From: Anticarsia gemmatalis
Lineage: Eukaryota > Arthropoda > Insecta > Lepidoptera > Erebidae
Assembly: GCF_050436995.1 (NCBI RefSeq)
Contig: NC_134755.1
Location: 2,729,001 to 2,793,000, forward strand
Direction of reading: 5' to 3'
DNA length: 64,000 nt
Both the position numbers and the translations under genes were made by a program. Shown in pieces: positions 1 through 12,499 of the stretch. Within the stretch, counting starts at the first letter, position 1. Every line of letters begins with the position of its first letter. Under the pieces are notes generated by a model. The model did not search any database, was not told the origin of the DNA, and was given only the letters and a program-made list of their open reading frames with translations.

Positions 1-28
1 CTTCGTATGTTTATGTAATGGTACTCAC

Positions 29-3000
29 CTTAACTTCTATTTTGCCTCGAGGTCTAAGCCTGAACCTGCCGGCTGGTAGTTGGTTTGCAGATAAAGCCGT
101 TATCTGGATGCGTCCAGGCTGGAACGAGAAATCCATTGAAGATTTGAGACACTTGTACATAATCATTTTGACAATATGTATCCATAGAAGAATAAATAAA
201 TACAAGGCGTCATTTACGATTTCTGTAGCTAGGATCATAGAGGCTATATAAGTTGAGGCATTATTCCGAGTGTGACGGTAAGAACAACTGCGAGTGATAC
301 AAAGAACATACCTCAGAAGTAGTCTGCATCCTGCTTGCTGTATTGACAGTGTCTCCCACAAGACAGTAGCGAGGAAGCCGTAGTCCTAACACTCCAGCCA
401 CTACGGGACCCGTGTGGATACCTGTACAAATATTAATAGCAATAAGTTCTTAAGCTTACATAATGTATTAAAACTAGAGAAACAAAAAAGAGCTCTGTTT
501 TAATAAATGGGAGACGTGGCCTGCTCTATCATAGTACCTATGCTATTTGTATGCTATTACAGACAGTATGCTTAAATTCCAAAGCAATCTCATATGCTAC
601 GTAAATAGCAATCGGGACCGGGATTTCAATCATCTCAGATTTTGATTTCAGTAGGTTTATACTCCTCAGGACCAGGAAAAATATTTCTTTTAGTAAATTA
701 TGAGCTATTTATCAATAAGGTATGTGGTGAGTTACCTATAGTGAGGACAGGTATGGCTCTGGAGATGGCTAGCGCGGCGCTAGCGGCAGAGGCGGCGTGG
801 GCACGACGACGCTCCGGCGCTCCCGACACCAACATGTACACTGTTCCTACTGTCTCCACCTGCAAGTTTTAGGCACAAGTTTTTATATTTTTTTCGACAG
901 AGATATGCAATAACTGCTATGATGAAATAGGCTAGGCACGAAGTGGGTGTCAAAAGTCGGTCAGCGACGACGGGGTAGGCTCAAATTCACATTAAGATGG
1001 CACGATCTCCTTGACCGTTTCTTGGTGGTTCGTCTTATTAGAGTATTCTTCTGTTGAGTTTAGAAGTTATAGTCATCGACGGTTTGCCTTTCCACTGGTT
1101 TTTTAGGGTGGCTTTAGTTCTAATAAGAGCTAATGTTTCGTTCATTAAAATATGCATTACCTTATATACTCGATGAGTGTCCAGGAGCCTGTCGATCCTG
1201 GAGTAAACATCATTCATGTAGGCGACGGTCTGCATGACGTCAGCGCGAGTGTCTGCCTGCGCCAGTTGTACTCCGCAGAATATTATAGTAACACTCTCGA
1301 ACGCCTGGAACATTCGTGTAGCACCTAACATCTTAGCGACTGCATATTCATTGTCGAGTAACTTAGGGTTATTGTGATGTCATATTACTTGAAAGAATGT
1401 TGGAAAGCTTAGACTAGTCTTTGATTGATAACTATAGGGACATACTCGTGATTTGTGACGTTAAACATAGAGTGGCCTAGTTCATATAAATTTCAGAAAG
1501 ACTGGTCAAATAGTAAGTTTTAAGGGTCCGTGCGTGACTGCGTATAAAGTACTTAATTCTAAATTACATACCTGACACGCTGCCATAGGATCCTTCCCAG
1601 CCCGCAAATGATCTGCAATGCCTTTCGGTATCATGGAGTACAAAAGTTGGTCCCCTCTCTTCTTCCACTGGTCTAAGAGTCTACAAGACTTTTCAAGAGA
1701 AAGACTCCTGCTTTCCGCTTTCTCGAACAGCAGTTCGAGACGGGAGAGGTGCTGCCAGCCTTGCAGAAGCATTTCTTTGGAGAGACCATGACCGTTCATG
1801 TCAGCGAGGTAGAGACCTGCTTGACGTAGCTCATCGAGGTCGTTGAAACTAAAAGGTAAATAGATAACTGAATGAGTAGTCCTAACTTGGTATATCGGAA
1901 TAGTTAAATCAGAATTTATAGGTTTTTATGACTTTTTATATTAAAAGTATTATTTTCCTTTAATGTAGTTATAGTACTAGTTTAGTGACAAGTATGTCCC
2001 AAAAATGCGTTGACGATTATTTGGTTGCGGGCACAGAATTTACACGTAAGTAAAAACACCATATCATCATGACAGTAGGTAATGACACTTGTTTACATAC
2101 ATTGGACTGCATAAAAATATGAGTGCGTCAATTTCTTCCAGCAGGTATATGGGTCCGCGAAGTAGAATGGCACGTGCACCGTGAGAGCCACGTCTAGCCT
2201 CTGCTGGGCCTCCTCGGTACCGCAGCAACTCCAGGTCAAAGATCATTGTCTGCATACATACCACCTGAAAACATCCAGCACTTATGGTGAATATTATCTT
2301 ATACTAAGGGTTCCTTAAGATCTATATACCTAAAGGTCTATATATCTAAGATAAGATGATATTTAGAAAAGGTAATATATTCGCGCTTTCGATTTTATTG
2401 TAATGTAGGTAACCTTTGCGACACTCCCCTATTTTAGCTTGGAAGTCGGTTGAATGGAGATTTGGATGATGAATAAATGGTATATTGACAAGATTGGTAT
2501 AGTAAATCAATGGCACGAACTAAAATTCTGAACAATTTAATACTAAAATGCATGTTATTTTGTTATTACTATACCTTATCCCAAGTGAACGACACTTTCG
2601 GTTTCCTGAGCCGTAATATTTCTGAAATAGGCGACTTCTCTAGCTTATTATAAGGTCCTCCCCAAGCGGCCACAAGCTGTAAACGTAAATGAACAATTAA
2701 ATACCGCAATTTGGAACAAGTATGACATAAATTCTTATTAATATGCACACATATTTGAATCAGTTGATGTATTATTGTTTTGACCTGATAGCACTCCATT
2801 TAGAAATACTGGCAACTGACCGGACCTCACCGCTGATTTAGAAATATGTTGAGTTAAGAGGTCTTTGTCCGTTAGTGGAATATTCATTCATAAACTTTAT
2901 GATTTTCATGATGAATATGCGCTTTTTGAAATATTTATAAAAGACAAAAGCAGTGAATCTCCTGGTCGTGGAATATGAGGGTTAGTATCTGTTTCTATTC

Positions 3001-6000
3001 ACAAGTTGCCTGCATATTAAAAATCCCAAGTCGGGCAAAGGGCTATTTCATTTTGGTATCGTGTCCGGTATACGGCAACAAGCACAGCACGAGACCAAAG
3101 ATATTTACAGTGGAACATGGGTCTGTTTCTTATACATCTATCTACACCTTCAAGTATAGCAGACTATTATTTAAAAATGACAGTTATTAGTAAATGCTGT
3201 TATTATACATACTCTTTCTCCAGCTCTGAGGATCTTCATTCGTCTATCGAGAAGCACTCCGAACGGAAATAGTTGCATCAATAACGAGGCGGGAACAGCT
3301 GGTAGGGGACATGGTAAATTCTTTCGTAGCATCAGCGATCGAACCTGAATAGAAATATGGATTTAAAATGTGACTACTTTTTAAACAATTTGCAGGTTCG
3401 GCGCAGTGGTTAAAGGGGTCCTCTCGCCACAATAAGCGTAACGCCACCGTAGTATGTTTATCAGTTGTCTGGTTGACATAGTAAAAGTTACAAGTTCTAA
3501 ATATACGTACACACATAGATAAAACATCTTTATTTGAAAATATATATTTGGTTATATCAGAATCAATAAGACGGAGTGGATTGTTTATAAAACTGAAGAG
3601 CAACACAGACACATTTCGCCGTAAAAATTCAACCATAAAAGGTGTAGAAGTAACTCCAAATGGGAATCGACGAGACGCCGAATGATATTCCTTGTATACT
3701 ATAGATACATATTATATAAGGAGTAGAGATATTTGAATAACGTAGGTGCAAGAGCATGTAATGTAATCAACTGTGGATCAATGTCCGCGGAGATTCATTT
3801 GATAAAGTGTTTGCGCCAATTGGACATACGAATTACAAATGAATGAATTTGTTTATACTTACATTACTTACGTAACTACCCATAATAATATGAAATGTCT
3901 TTCCTTATAAAGACGACTGTTTTTGAGCAATAAAGAGCCTAGAATCCAGCTGAATTAGCAATAGTTCTGCCGACTTATGCTTTAGGTAGACCTTAACTTA
4001 AGAGGTCTGGATTTATTGCAAGAATTAACTGTTTCAATTAAGAAAGAAAAACTGAGTTGTGTTTTACTTTAAATAGCTATACTGACCATTTATATTTTAT
4101 AGTCGAATTATACGTTTCGATATACAGTAACAATTATTTAAGTAGGTATTAGGTACATACAATGGTTTGAACACAGCAATGTAATCTAATGGCAGAGACT
4201 GCATAGAAAAAAATATCTACACATAGGTACCTACGTACTTTCCCACTAATACAGTTATTTCATATTCATATGTATTAAACACGTAACCCAGTCTGTGAGA
4301 CAAAACACTTCATATTTTATTCAAGGTCATGCCTTAATTTCGCAAAGTAAATAGCAGTTGGGGAAATTGTACAGGTAAATGTGTGGCTTGTTCATTTTAT
4401 TTGCTAGACTAGGGTGTAATAAAACAGAATATTGTGAGTGAACAGACTGAGGAATTGTGGGAGCGCTTTAGTGTATCTGAGGGCTTATAGGATTCGGAGG
4501 GTTTGGAAATAATCCTTACAATCTACGCAGAATACGAAGTGATACAGTCTAAGTATTTCAGCGGTATTAATTGAATCTTTTCTTAGTTTTCATGTCGCAC
4601 TTCCCAAAAACTAATTTAGACTGTGTGTTTGAGATTCGTCGAATAATTAATTCATACAAAATAGTATAGGTACATAGAGTTTTTCTCCATTAAAGTTACA
4701 TTACTAACCGTGACATTTACAACCATACACTTACTACTTACTTTTACACTTTCAGTGAAAAATGAACAGGAACAAAAGTTTTATTTTGGTAAAGTTTCCA
4801 TAGGTAGGTTACAAAAATGTAAGAATTATCGCATACTTAGTTTCTGAAAAGCGCATAACTTTTTGATGGGGTGGATTGTTTATCCTTTGTTCATATTTAT
4901 CTGAATATAAGAAACTAGATTATTGACTATTGAAAGAGGATTATCTCGCATGTGCGGTCGTTACGTGACGATCGGAATGCAAACAATTATTACAGTACCT
5001 TTTAAGGTACAGAGTGGTTGGTCCGAGCGCCATTAGGACCGAATCAGTCGACTGACTGTCTATTGTTAGTGTTTTATTGCCTCTGCGTCACCTTGTACCT
5101 TTATTATCTTCTTTACTTTTATTGCAAGTAGTTCTACAAGTATTTATTGCTAGCGGCCGCTCGCGAATTCGTCCGCGTGGACTTGTGTTAAGTAATTTTC
5201 CCGTTTTCCTAATATTTTTTGGTTCTTCTCCACTTCTTATAGTCATATCGTGAAGATTTACAGATATACAACAGTACCTAATTCTATTAGTCTTAGCGTG
5301 ATGCTGCAAAGCCCACATCAACACATTGACTATTTAACCGATCTAACTAGTAGTTATTATTTAACCGAAAGATCTAACTAGTAGTTTCTAAGATTAGTGA
5401 ACAAACAAACAAATTTTTCAGCTTTACATTATTAGTGTAGATACGAAAAATTTACATTACAATTGACAAATATCTTAAACCAATTTAGAACAATTTTATA
5501 GCAAACTAATCAGATAACTTTCTTCATTAAAACAGAAAAGTTAACTTCGTCTTTTTCTGCCAAAGTACGCCAAACGCAGTTAAAGAAAACTTTCAGTTCG
5601 CTATTCTAAACATTTATCCCGCAATCCACCGAAACTTCTAAACTTATGTCTTCCATAAAAAGTGTTCAATGTTACGCACAAATTCTTCGGTGGTCTAACA
5701 AATGTAGATGTGATCTCACATTCGCTATTCGGCCGTTAGGAGCGTGGCCAATATTTATTAATAATTCAGTCTAGTCAAAAGCTAGATCGGGGACATTGTT
5801 CTATTACAAATGCTATTGTTTCATTACAACTATTTTACAGAGCATTCAAGTTTCATCTGTATTGTTAAAAACGTTTCGTTTGATTGACTTCAATTTAGTG
5901 TTAGCTTCTCAGTATTTAGCTCATAGTCTAGTAATAGTGTAGTTGAGGCATTCAATTAACGGGTGGTAATTAATAAGCCTTTTTTAGCAAGAAATGTAAA

Positions 6001-9000
6001 GCTTTTTACTTTTTAACCCATGACTGTCCCACTGCTGGGCAAGGGTGTTAAGGTAGGTACTAGTCTATTTACTTTGCGAAAGGACCGAAAACAGTCGCAG
6101 GTCCGATGGCTCTACGCGATCTCCAAGTCACGGAATTCTACAACATGGCCCGGTAATGGATTCGAATCCGAGACCTCATCGCAGCAGGCATACACAACTA
6201 ACCGCGCCACAGAGGCAGTTCACTTTAAAAAGCATTTACATTAACTATATTAGGTAAAGATAGATCAGGAATAACTTAATTTTGGTCCGATAATGGATTC
6301 GAATCCGAGACAAAAAAACAGAAACAGTTCACTTTAAAAAGCATTTATTTTAACTAGATTAGGTAGAGATAGATTTGTTAAAGACCACCTGAAACTTTTC
6401 AATTACTTTTAACTAAATGGCCCGACTCAGGTCATTCACAGCTGAGCCACTGAAGATTTAATTTGCGATTGTTTTTAATCGAATCGCCGGAATTTATACT
6501 AATCGTTAGCTAAATTGATGGCTTCAGTTTTCAATACCTATTGGATATGCAGCTGAGACGGTAGCTATTTAGAAAAGTGACTGAATTAAAACTCGAAAAC
6601 GAAACTAAAAACTTTGAAACGCGCATGAAATACTAAAAGTCTGTAATCGTATTTGTATTACTAACGAAATTGGGATGATTGTACTCTTAGTAAAATAAAA
6701 ATAAAAGAATTACCCATTAATGGGGCTGGGCAACGGATCTCCTCCCGTAATGAGGGAGGGGTCACTCTTTAACAGTAAAAAAGAATTCTAGTTAATTTAC
6801 CATATAATTATTTCATACATTTCATAAAAAAGATGTGTTCAGAAATGTTGCTCCCAACTTAACATATAGTTAAAATAAACCATTAGTCTCTGAACAAGGT
6901 CTTATCTCGTGTTACATGGATCGTACGACACGTAATTGCCCCTAATTATATGTGAAACATGTAACATAATGCCTACGCTAAATATAACTAGAATATTGTA
7001 GTATCTGAGATGAATTAACTCATAGAATGTCAGTCAGTTACGCAACTTTTTGCTCTTGGGATAAAAAAATTATAATGACACTAGCTAGGAAGAACATTAT
7101 TATTTTACTCCTGCTATAACTGCCTCTGTGGTGCGGTATTCGACTGCCGGGCAGAGAGAGATGCCTCGGGTTCGACTCCTGGATCGGGCCAAACCTGCTC
7201 AGTAGGCAGTTGGGTACTCCATGAAAATAACCGCCATTACACTATAGTATAATAGAATATGGCATGTTTTAGTTTGGATTACTTGAAGTTTCGGCGCAGG
7301 TTACATAGGCCACGGTCGTATGCTGACTGATAGTTACTAATTAATCGCTTTAATTCTTGTATACTATTCTACTCTACATACTACTCTACTATAGGATATT
7401 TTTTTACTCACATAATCGCTGTTATCGAACTCCAGTCTCAACACCGCCACGTAATAGTTTCCCTCCATGCTCTCCTTCACCACAGATACCTTCAGCTTCA
7501 GCGAGAATATGTCCTCTGCTATCTCATACAACTGACCTGGAATATAACTAGCGTTTAGAAAAGCAAGGCAAGTGCTTCAAAAGTAACATCATATGTCACT
7601 GAGGATACACGTAATTAACAAAATAAAATTATATCGAGGAAAAATCTGTAAGCATACTGATTTTCTGAGAAAAATTAAAAAAAATCTGTTCATGGATCGT
7701 TTGTCGGTCTCGGTTTTTGTAGAATTTTGATAAGAGAAAGCAGAAGAATAAACAGCAAATCCGAGAATAAATCACCGCAATCCAAGATGCGGAGCACGCC
7801 ACCGTGCATTAGTTTCGTCATTTTGTTTAATAAGAAATTTCTAATGTACCCATTAAATAATGTGTATATCCAGTTCGTCCACTGCTATAGACCAGCTCAG
7901 CTCCGTGCCGGTGTGCGCGGGTCAGCTGCATGCTCGGAGAGCGCATGCGCGGGAACGTGAACCTCATGCGCTGGTGAATATTGTCCACCGACTGAAGGAA
8001 CGTGCAGAAGTAACGACCAGTCGCACGGATCATCTTGTCGTAGCTGCAGAAAAAACGCGTAAAATTCTTTAAGCTACTCGTTATATGATAATATCGAGTA
8101 TCGAAGGTTGACATTTAAAATGTACTGCAACAATAGTTTGTACGGCGTCCGCTAGAGGCGCTAGTCGTTGCATACAAAATTTCTCAATATAGCCAGTTAC
8201 CTTAACTGCCTCTAATGTCCAGGTTCTGAGGTACATTTAGCGGTAGTTTATCTATTCAGAAACCGGGGGTTAATCAAGTACTGTAATTACTTAATAATCG
8301 GTTTACATAATTATGTGGCTGAATAACCGCTAAAACGCATTGAATAGATAAACTGCCGCTAAATGTATTCAGAAACCGGGGGTAAAGGAATCAAGAAAAC
8401 ATCATTGCACTGTCCTTAACAAATCAGTTAAAAAAACACCGCCATAAGCTAGTAACTATGTGAGAACCTATCATGTGAAATTAAAAAAAACATCTATTCA
8501 CGACCTTACAAAATATTTTCGTTTTTGAAGCCATCTTGTAACCCTTTACAATAACCGATGACTGACCAAATACGATGTGTCATGCTATAACACGATGTGC
8601 CCCAATGATTTTGAGTGACAGGGTTATTGGGCCCGCGATAAATGAGCCTTGGGCCTTGGCAATGAGATTTTATGTTACGAAAAGGATTTCATAGGACAAT
8701 ATGAAAAGATATGGGCTTTATATGTCTCACCCAGCGATAAAAGATAGCGGGTATTTTCGAACTGCTGCTTTTGCTGAAGATAGGAGCATTGTTGACATAT
8801 CTTCGATAGTTATTTCTAGTTTGCGGTATAATGAAAAGTATGTAAACTTTTGTTACATTATAATTCTGATAAAGAATAGAGAAAAGCTCGAGTTTAATTT
8901 GGAAGGCATGTGCAAATCTCATTGTTATTTTTTCAATTTAATTAGAATCCTTGCGATTCTAATTAAATTGAAAAAATAACAATGTAAACAATGCCCCCGA

Positions 9001-11216
9001 ATTTAAAAATATTAGGTCGGGGAAATAGTCTTTTCTTTCAGTAAGTTCGTGAGGTACCTAAATATCGAGCTTTTTTGTGTAGAGAAAAGATTTTATTACA
9101 AGTTCATACATACTATAATGCGAAAAGACTTTTTCCACGACCTAATATTTCCAATGTTTATTTGAAGAGAGAGAAAAGTCTGTACATAATACATTGCGTG
9201 AATTATTAGTCTTTTAAAGCAGTTGCAATAGTTGAATCTACCTTGCTTTTCTAGTTCATTGTAAAGAAAAACCACTTGATATCACTTACCCGTAATTACT
9301 GAAAAACTTCACGAAACATCTCCCGAAGAAGTGCATGACCTTCTCTGGAGTGGCGAATTTTTCCCTCAAGTAGGAGAGCTTGTCCTCACTGACGATGCTG
9401 AGGCTGTTAAGGCGTTGTCGAGTTGGGATCAATGAACCACGACGTCTGTACACATCTAACGCTACAGTACAGCTTGTCTTACGAGCAGCTTTCCTCAAAG
9501 AACTTCTTTTACCACCTTCGTTTTCAGGAGAAGTCGGTTCAGACGCAGGAGCATCACTCACATTTTGTTCAGACGTTGGATTCTCAGCTGTTTCAGTTTC
9601 AGGAATCGCTTCTTCCGTCTCTTTCACTCTAGGACTTTCAAATTTAATCGCTAAACTCCGTCTGTGGAATTCTTTACAGACTGCTTCAGTTTCCTCGTTG
9701 ATTCTCCCAGTGGATGAAGCGATGGTAGGTCTTATTTCTTCCGACGAAGTATAAGCATCGATTGCCTTTTTAGTGACGGCTGTTAATGCATTTGTAGCGG
9801 TGAAAGGACACTTGTAGCTTTGTGTCCTATTGTCAGTGTGGACGGACGAACTCCGCCAGCCCGGTTTGGATTTTAGTGAGGTTTTGCGTGGGGCAGGACT
9901 ACTTGGTCTAGAAGTTGCGGGACTGTTTGTGTCTTTGCTGAGTAGTCGAGCCAAAGCGCTTGCGAGTCGCAGCATTAACGCGTCTGGATATTGCTAAAGA
10001 AAAAATGTCAAAGTGGTTACTCGTATTATGAATATTGGTTACTTTCATTTAAAAGTAAGTAGCAGCAGATATAGATGGTGATCGCTACTTAAATGTCTAC
10101 TTACTTGAGTAGCACTGAAGACAGCATTCCTCGCGCCGGATTCTCGAAGGATTGTCTCCCATATTTCTTCTCCACATTCATCCTACAGAATTAAAAAGGG
10201 AGGAGTAAGACAGTCCTACATGATATAGATTATAATTATAGTCTCTGTGAATACATATGAAGGAAGCGCCAAAAAGCCAAAAAGCCCGTTGTATTTGTCA
10301 TAATAACGATTTAAGTTGACTATTGTCGTAACATCCGAAATAAGGTAACTTTTTACCCAAATATAACGAAGCTAGCACCCATCTAAAGTATAGTCGCGTC
10401 GGGTACCTCCCTTAAAATCTCTCCGTCTTTCCGAAAGCAAAAGCGTACGGGAGCATTGCATTCATATCAATTAATTAAGACTTATTCTACAACTAGAAAC
10501 TTTTGCAATACATTAGCAACAAAAATAAAAGTAGTGTTGTAACAGCACCATAATTGATGGGAACAATATAAAAACTATTTAGTATTCCGCGCGCAAGGTT
10601 CGACAGACTATTAATTTCAACATTTTGCACCCATAGTTAAAGAACTTCACGACTTGCTTGTTAAAGACTAGTGTTTATTTTTGTTTTTATGTTTTATCCG
10701 ATAAAATCGGAGCTTGTTAAATTCACAGTGTGGTATTTATTGCTAAGAAACCTTGGTAAAGTTTTAATAAAACAGTAATATTCAAGGTTATACGACTTGC
10801 AAATAGAGAACAGTATGAAATTGAATAAATCACTTTTCTTTTACTCGTAAATGAGCCTTAAGTGCGATATTTCAAAGACATCTATTTTTTACTCCCTGAA
10901 GTTTTAGCCGAGTTATAATGGACTCGTATGCGATACATTTTACGAAAATCCGCAAAGTAAATATGTAAAAAAAAGGTAACGATTACTGTCACTTAAAGTT
11001 ACTGTAATCGTCGCATAACGATAATAAGGTATGTATTTACAAAGAATCTTCATAAACTCTGATGGAATTTACAGTCAGCCAACGTGTTCAGTAGCATTTT
11101 ACGAAGTTCCCAGTAGCGGATGGGAATGACAGAAAAGTAACTTGAATTGAACTTAAAATTAAGATTTTACTTACCACTATAAAATGCTGGACACTCTCCA
11201 ATAACCACCCGTACAT
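29..11216 (-). CDS. Atypical soluble guanylyl cyclase beta subunit (Gyc-89D/88E type), 3' end cut by window
   Basis: Haem-binding guanylyl cyclase subunit that makes cGMP, cytosolic, of the invertebrate oxygen-sensing class by family knowledge. Exons in transcript order: 11216-11175, 10182-10105, 9993-9290, 8043-7850, 7536-7412, 3344-3213, 2676-2575, 2264-2101, 1848-1572, 1304-1161, 859-736, 421-312, 118-29. All have GT/AG borders and matching phases, giving 762 codons before the edge. The start is the invariant H-NOX N-terminus MYGWLLESVQHFIV. H-NOX shows FFGRCFVKFFSNYG, the proximal His in SVDNIHQRM and the YSSGR haem-propionate motif. HNOBA follows (FPFGVLL, LIFLCSP), then the signalling-helix motif QLLYSMIP and the cyclase domain (AFESVTIIFC, KVETVGTVYM, GDTVNTASRM). 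Guanine-specifying Glu (VETVG) and Cys (PRYCLVG) and catalytic Asn/Arg are present. Both metal-binding Asp are replaced (FCGV, VGTV), so it probably needs a partner subunit. Exon 3 carries a long insert. The last catalytic residues and the stop lie outside the window. Confidence 0.88.
6016..6060 (+). repeat. Dispersed repeat containing CCCACTGCTGGGCAAG
   Basis: Starts with TGTCCCACTGCTGGGCAAGG and resembles copies at 6710, 36990, 38900 and 56100. This is a dispersed lepidopteran repeat of uncertain class, here as a short fragment. Confidence 0.6.
6125..6225 (-). repeat. tRNA-derived SINE fragment (family B)
   Basis: On the minus strand it reads TGCCTCTGTGGCGCGGT (box-A-like head) then GGATTCGAATCC (box B). 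The same head occurs at 7118 and 25085. It is not a functional tRNA because no acceptor stem closes. Confidence 0.65.
6283..6376 (-). repeat. Partial second copy of the 6.15-6.27-kb SINE segment
   Basis: ATGGATTCGAATCCGAGAC and AGTTCACTTTAAAAAGCATT recur in the same order as in the upstream segment. The box-A portion between them is missing, so this is a nearby duplication with an internal deletion. Confidence 0.6.
6710..6765 (+). repeat. Dispersed repeat, CTGGGCAA / CTCCTCCCGTAATGAGGGAG type
   Basis: Shares TCTCCTCCCGTAATGAGGGA with the copy at 38.9 kb. Fragmentary. Confidence 0.6.
7118..7205 (+). repeat. tRNA-derived SINE (family B)
   Basis: Head GCCTCTGTGGTGCGGT and box B GGTTCGACTCC, followed by GGATCGGGCCAAA. 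Same family as 6125 (reverse) and 25085. Confidence 0.65.
8110..8195 (+). repeat. MITE-family fragment (TTTAAAATGTACTG / GCGCTAG type)
   Basis: Contains ATTTAAAATGTACTGCAAC, GGCGTCCGCTAGAGGCGC and CATACAAAATTTCTC. These blocks recur at 15.5, 19.2 and 39.8 kb, which defines a dispersed family of about 150 bp. It lies in the intron before cyclase exon 4. Confidence 0.6.
8232..8385. repeat. Foldback MITE with 25-bp inverted repeats
   Basis: Left arm 8234-8258 and right arm 8341-8365 are reverse complements with one mismatch, and CAGAAACCGGGGGT follows both TCTATTCA and AATGTATT. Non-coding, inside a cyclase intron. Confidence 0.7.
8920..8984. repeat. Perfect 30-bp hairpin with 5-nt loop
   Basis: Arm 8920-8949 is the exact reverse complement of 8955-8984, with CTTGC between. 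I see no target duplication, and the arm sequence is not reused elsewhere in the window. Confidence 0.9.
9390..9935 (-). other. In-frame low-complexity insert within the cyclase H-NOX domain
   Basis: Exon 3 of the cyclase codes about 234 residues, where Gyc-88E has about 40 between the conserved YPD..L helix and FFGRCFV. The extra block, roughly protein residues 61-245, is open throughout. It is rich in Ser, Thr, Pro, Glu, Arg and Lys and has no recognisable fold. It contains repeated basophilic kinase-type sites: RKTS, HRRSL, KRSS, ARKTS and RRRGSL. It could instead hold a small unrecognised in-frame intron, but I see no strong splice pair inside it. Confidence 0.7.
10183..11174 (-). other. 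Cyclase intron 1
   Basis: GTAAGT donor just below 11175 and an AG acceptor just above 10182. AT-rich. I see no gene or clear repeat in it. Confidence 0.75.
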
Positions 11217-11640
11217 TTTGACGTATTTACTTAATTTTAAATCGAAATTAAATTGACTTAAAATCTCCTGTAAACATAACTTAACTTAGCAATTTTCTAA
11301 AACGGATAAAATTATTTTGTAAAAGTGTTTTCTAAGTGAGAAACCACGTTGTTATAAAACATTAACACTGATTAATGTTATCAACTTAGATGACTTTGTT
11401 TACAAGTCGCGAGCCTTCGGTAGCGTTTATCCAGTAAGGCTTTCGCGCTGCTACTGAACGGATAAGGGAGTGAGTACTTAGTATTCTGCGCCTACCACCC
11501 TCCGTGGCGATATAGAAAGATACATTACGATATTTTATTATACTACACAACGCGTTGCTTAAAATGGCAGGAGCGGAGGAATTTCGGGTTTTTGGATTTA
11601 CTGTTGTTGGTTAAAAGATCAATTTATGTCATTTTAACTT

Positions 11641-11682
11641 CGCGGAAATTTAACCTTACCTACGTAAGGTTAAATTTCCGCG
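11641..11682. repeat. Perfect 19-bp palindrome with 4-nt loop
   Basis: CGCGGAAATTTAACCTTAC is followed after CTAC by its exact reverse complement. It lies about 425 bp upstream of the cyclase start codon, in a stretch without coding sequence. Confidence 0.9.
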
Positions 11683-12306
11683 ATGTTTATTCTCAACTTT
11701 AATTTTGTCACAAGTAGGTAGATTATAAATGATTGTAAGTCATCATCGTTAATTAATTCCCGGAGACAGGGTAGTACGAAACAATTTAATTCAAAACAGA
11801 GCCAACGTAATGCAATACTCTCATGATAGTTAGTACTCTCTAGTTTAATCACTCCCAGATAAATATGTCAGACAGCTTATCAAATAGATGAAATTTCGAC
11901 ATTTGTTTTTCAATTTGTTGTCACTTTGCCTAGTCGATAGGTACCCGTCACTCATTCCTAAACTGTGAAACTACCCGTAAAACGACCAATCCCGAGTAAA
12001 ATTTTGCAGTAGTCATTAATAACCGACAGTAATTCAGTTAGTAACAAATGATGAGACCAAATATGACGTCATATGAACGATTGGTCAATCAACCAGTTGG
12101 TAGTGAACTGAATTGGTTCGGAGAAACGCATTCAGGTCAATTGTCTGTTTGGACGCCCTTCGAAGGACGCGTGCCTTACACTATTAATTTACCATTCATC
12201 TATATTAGCTATTAAATCAGTTATTATTGTCATTGAAACTTATAGTGTATAATTATTGGTGTTTTTAAGTACGAAGGTTTCAAATTAACGGAGAGAGATT
12301 GTATTG

Positions 12307-12483
12307 CTAGTCAATTATGTTTTTCCAAAATAAGGTACCTACCAATGTGAAATAGACCATCGTCAGCTGCCTACTGGTCCCTGATTTTCCGGATTCTAAA
12401 TTTTGTATACCCCCGCCAGCCTCGAATCTTGCATCCAAGGCTCTACTAAGTTGTTGGACTATAGTTGTTCGAAAGTCTTCCAT
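12307..12483 (-). other. Unassigned 58-codon ORF ending near a splice-donor-like GTAGGT
   Basis: The minus-strand ORF begins MEDFRTTIVQQLSRALDARF and stays open for 58 codons. At codon 46-47 a GTAGGT could act as a donor. It might be an upstream exon, a retroelement remnant or chance. I do not recognise the protein. A repeat segment starts just upstream on the same strand. Confidence 0.25.
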
Positions 12484-12499
12484 GATTAATATTTATTTG

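Larger units (their letters stand above)
3345..7411 (-). other. 4.07-kb cyclase intron 5 with repeat copies
   Basis: Intron between the exons coding ..LEFDNSDY and VRSLMLRKN... The protein alignment is continuous across it, so no exon is missing. It contains the SINE copies and the CTGCTGGGCAA-type repeats listed separately near 6.0-7.2 kb. A short tandem duplication of ATTTAACCGATCTAACTAG lies near 5.33-5.39 kb. Otherwise I see only AT-rich sequence with no supported gene. Confidence 0.6.

Noticed and set aside
8920..8984. Possible microRNA precursor
   Set aside because: The perfect 30-bp stem with a 5-nt loop lacks the mismatched stem and larger terminal loop expected of a miRNA hairpin, and no mature-like conserved seed is recognisable.
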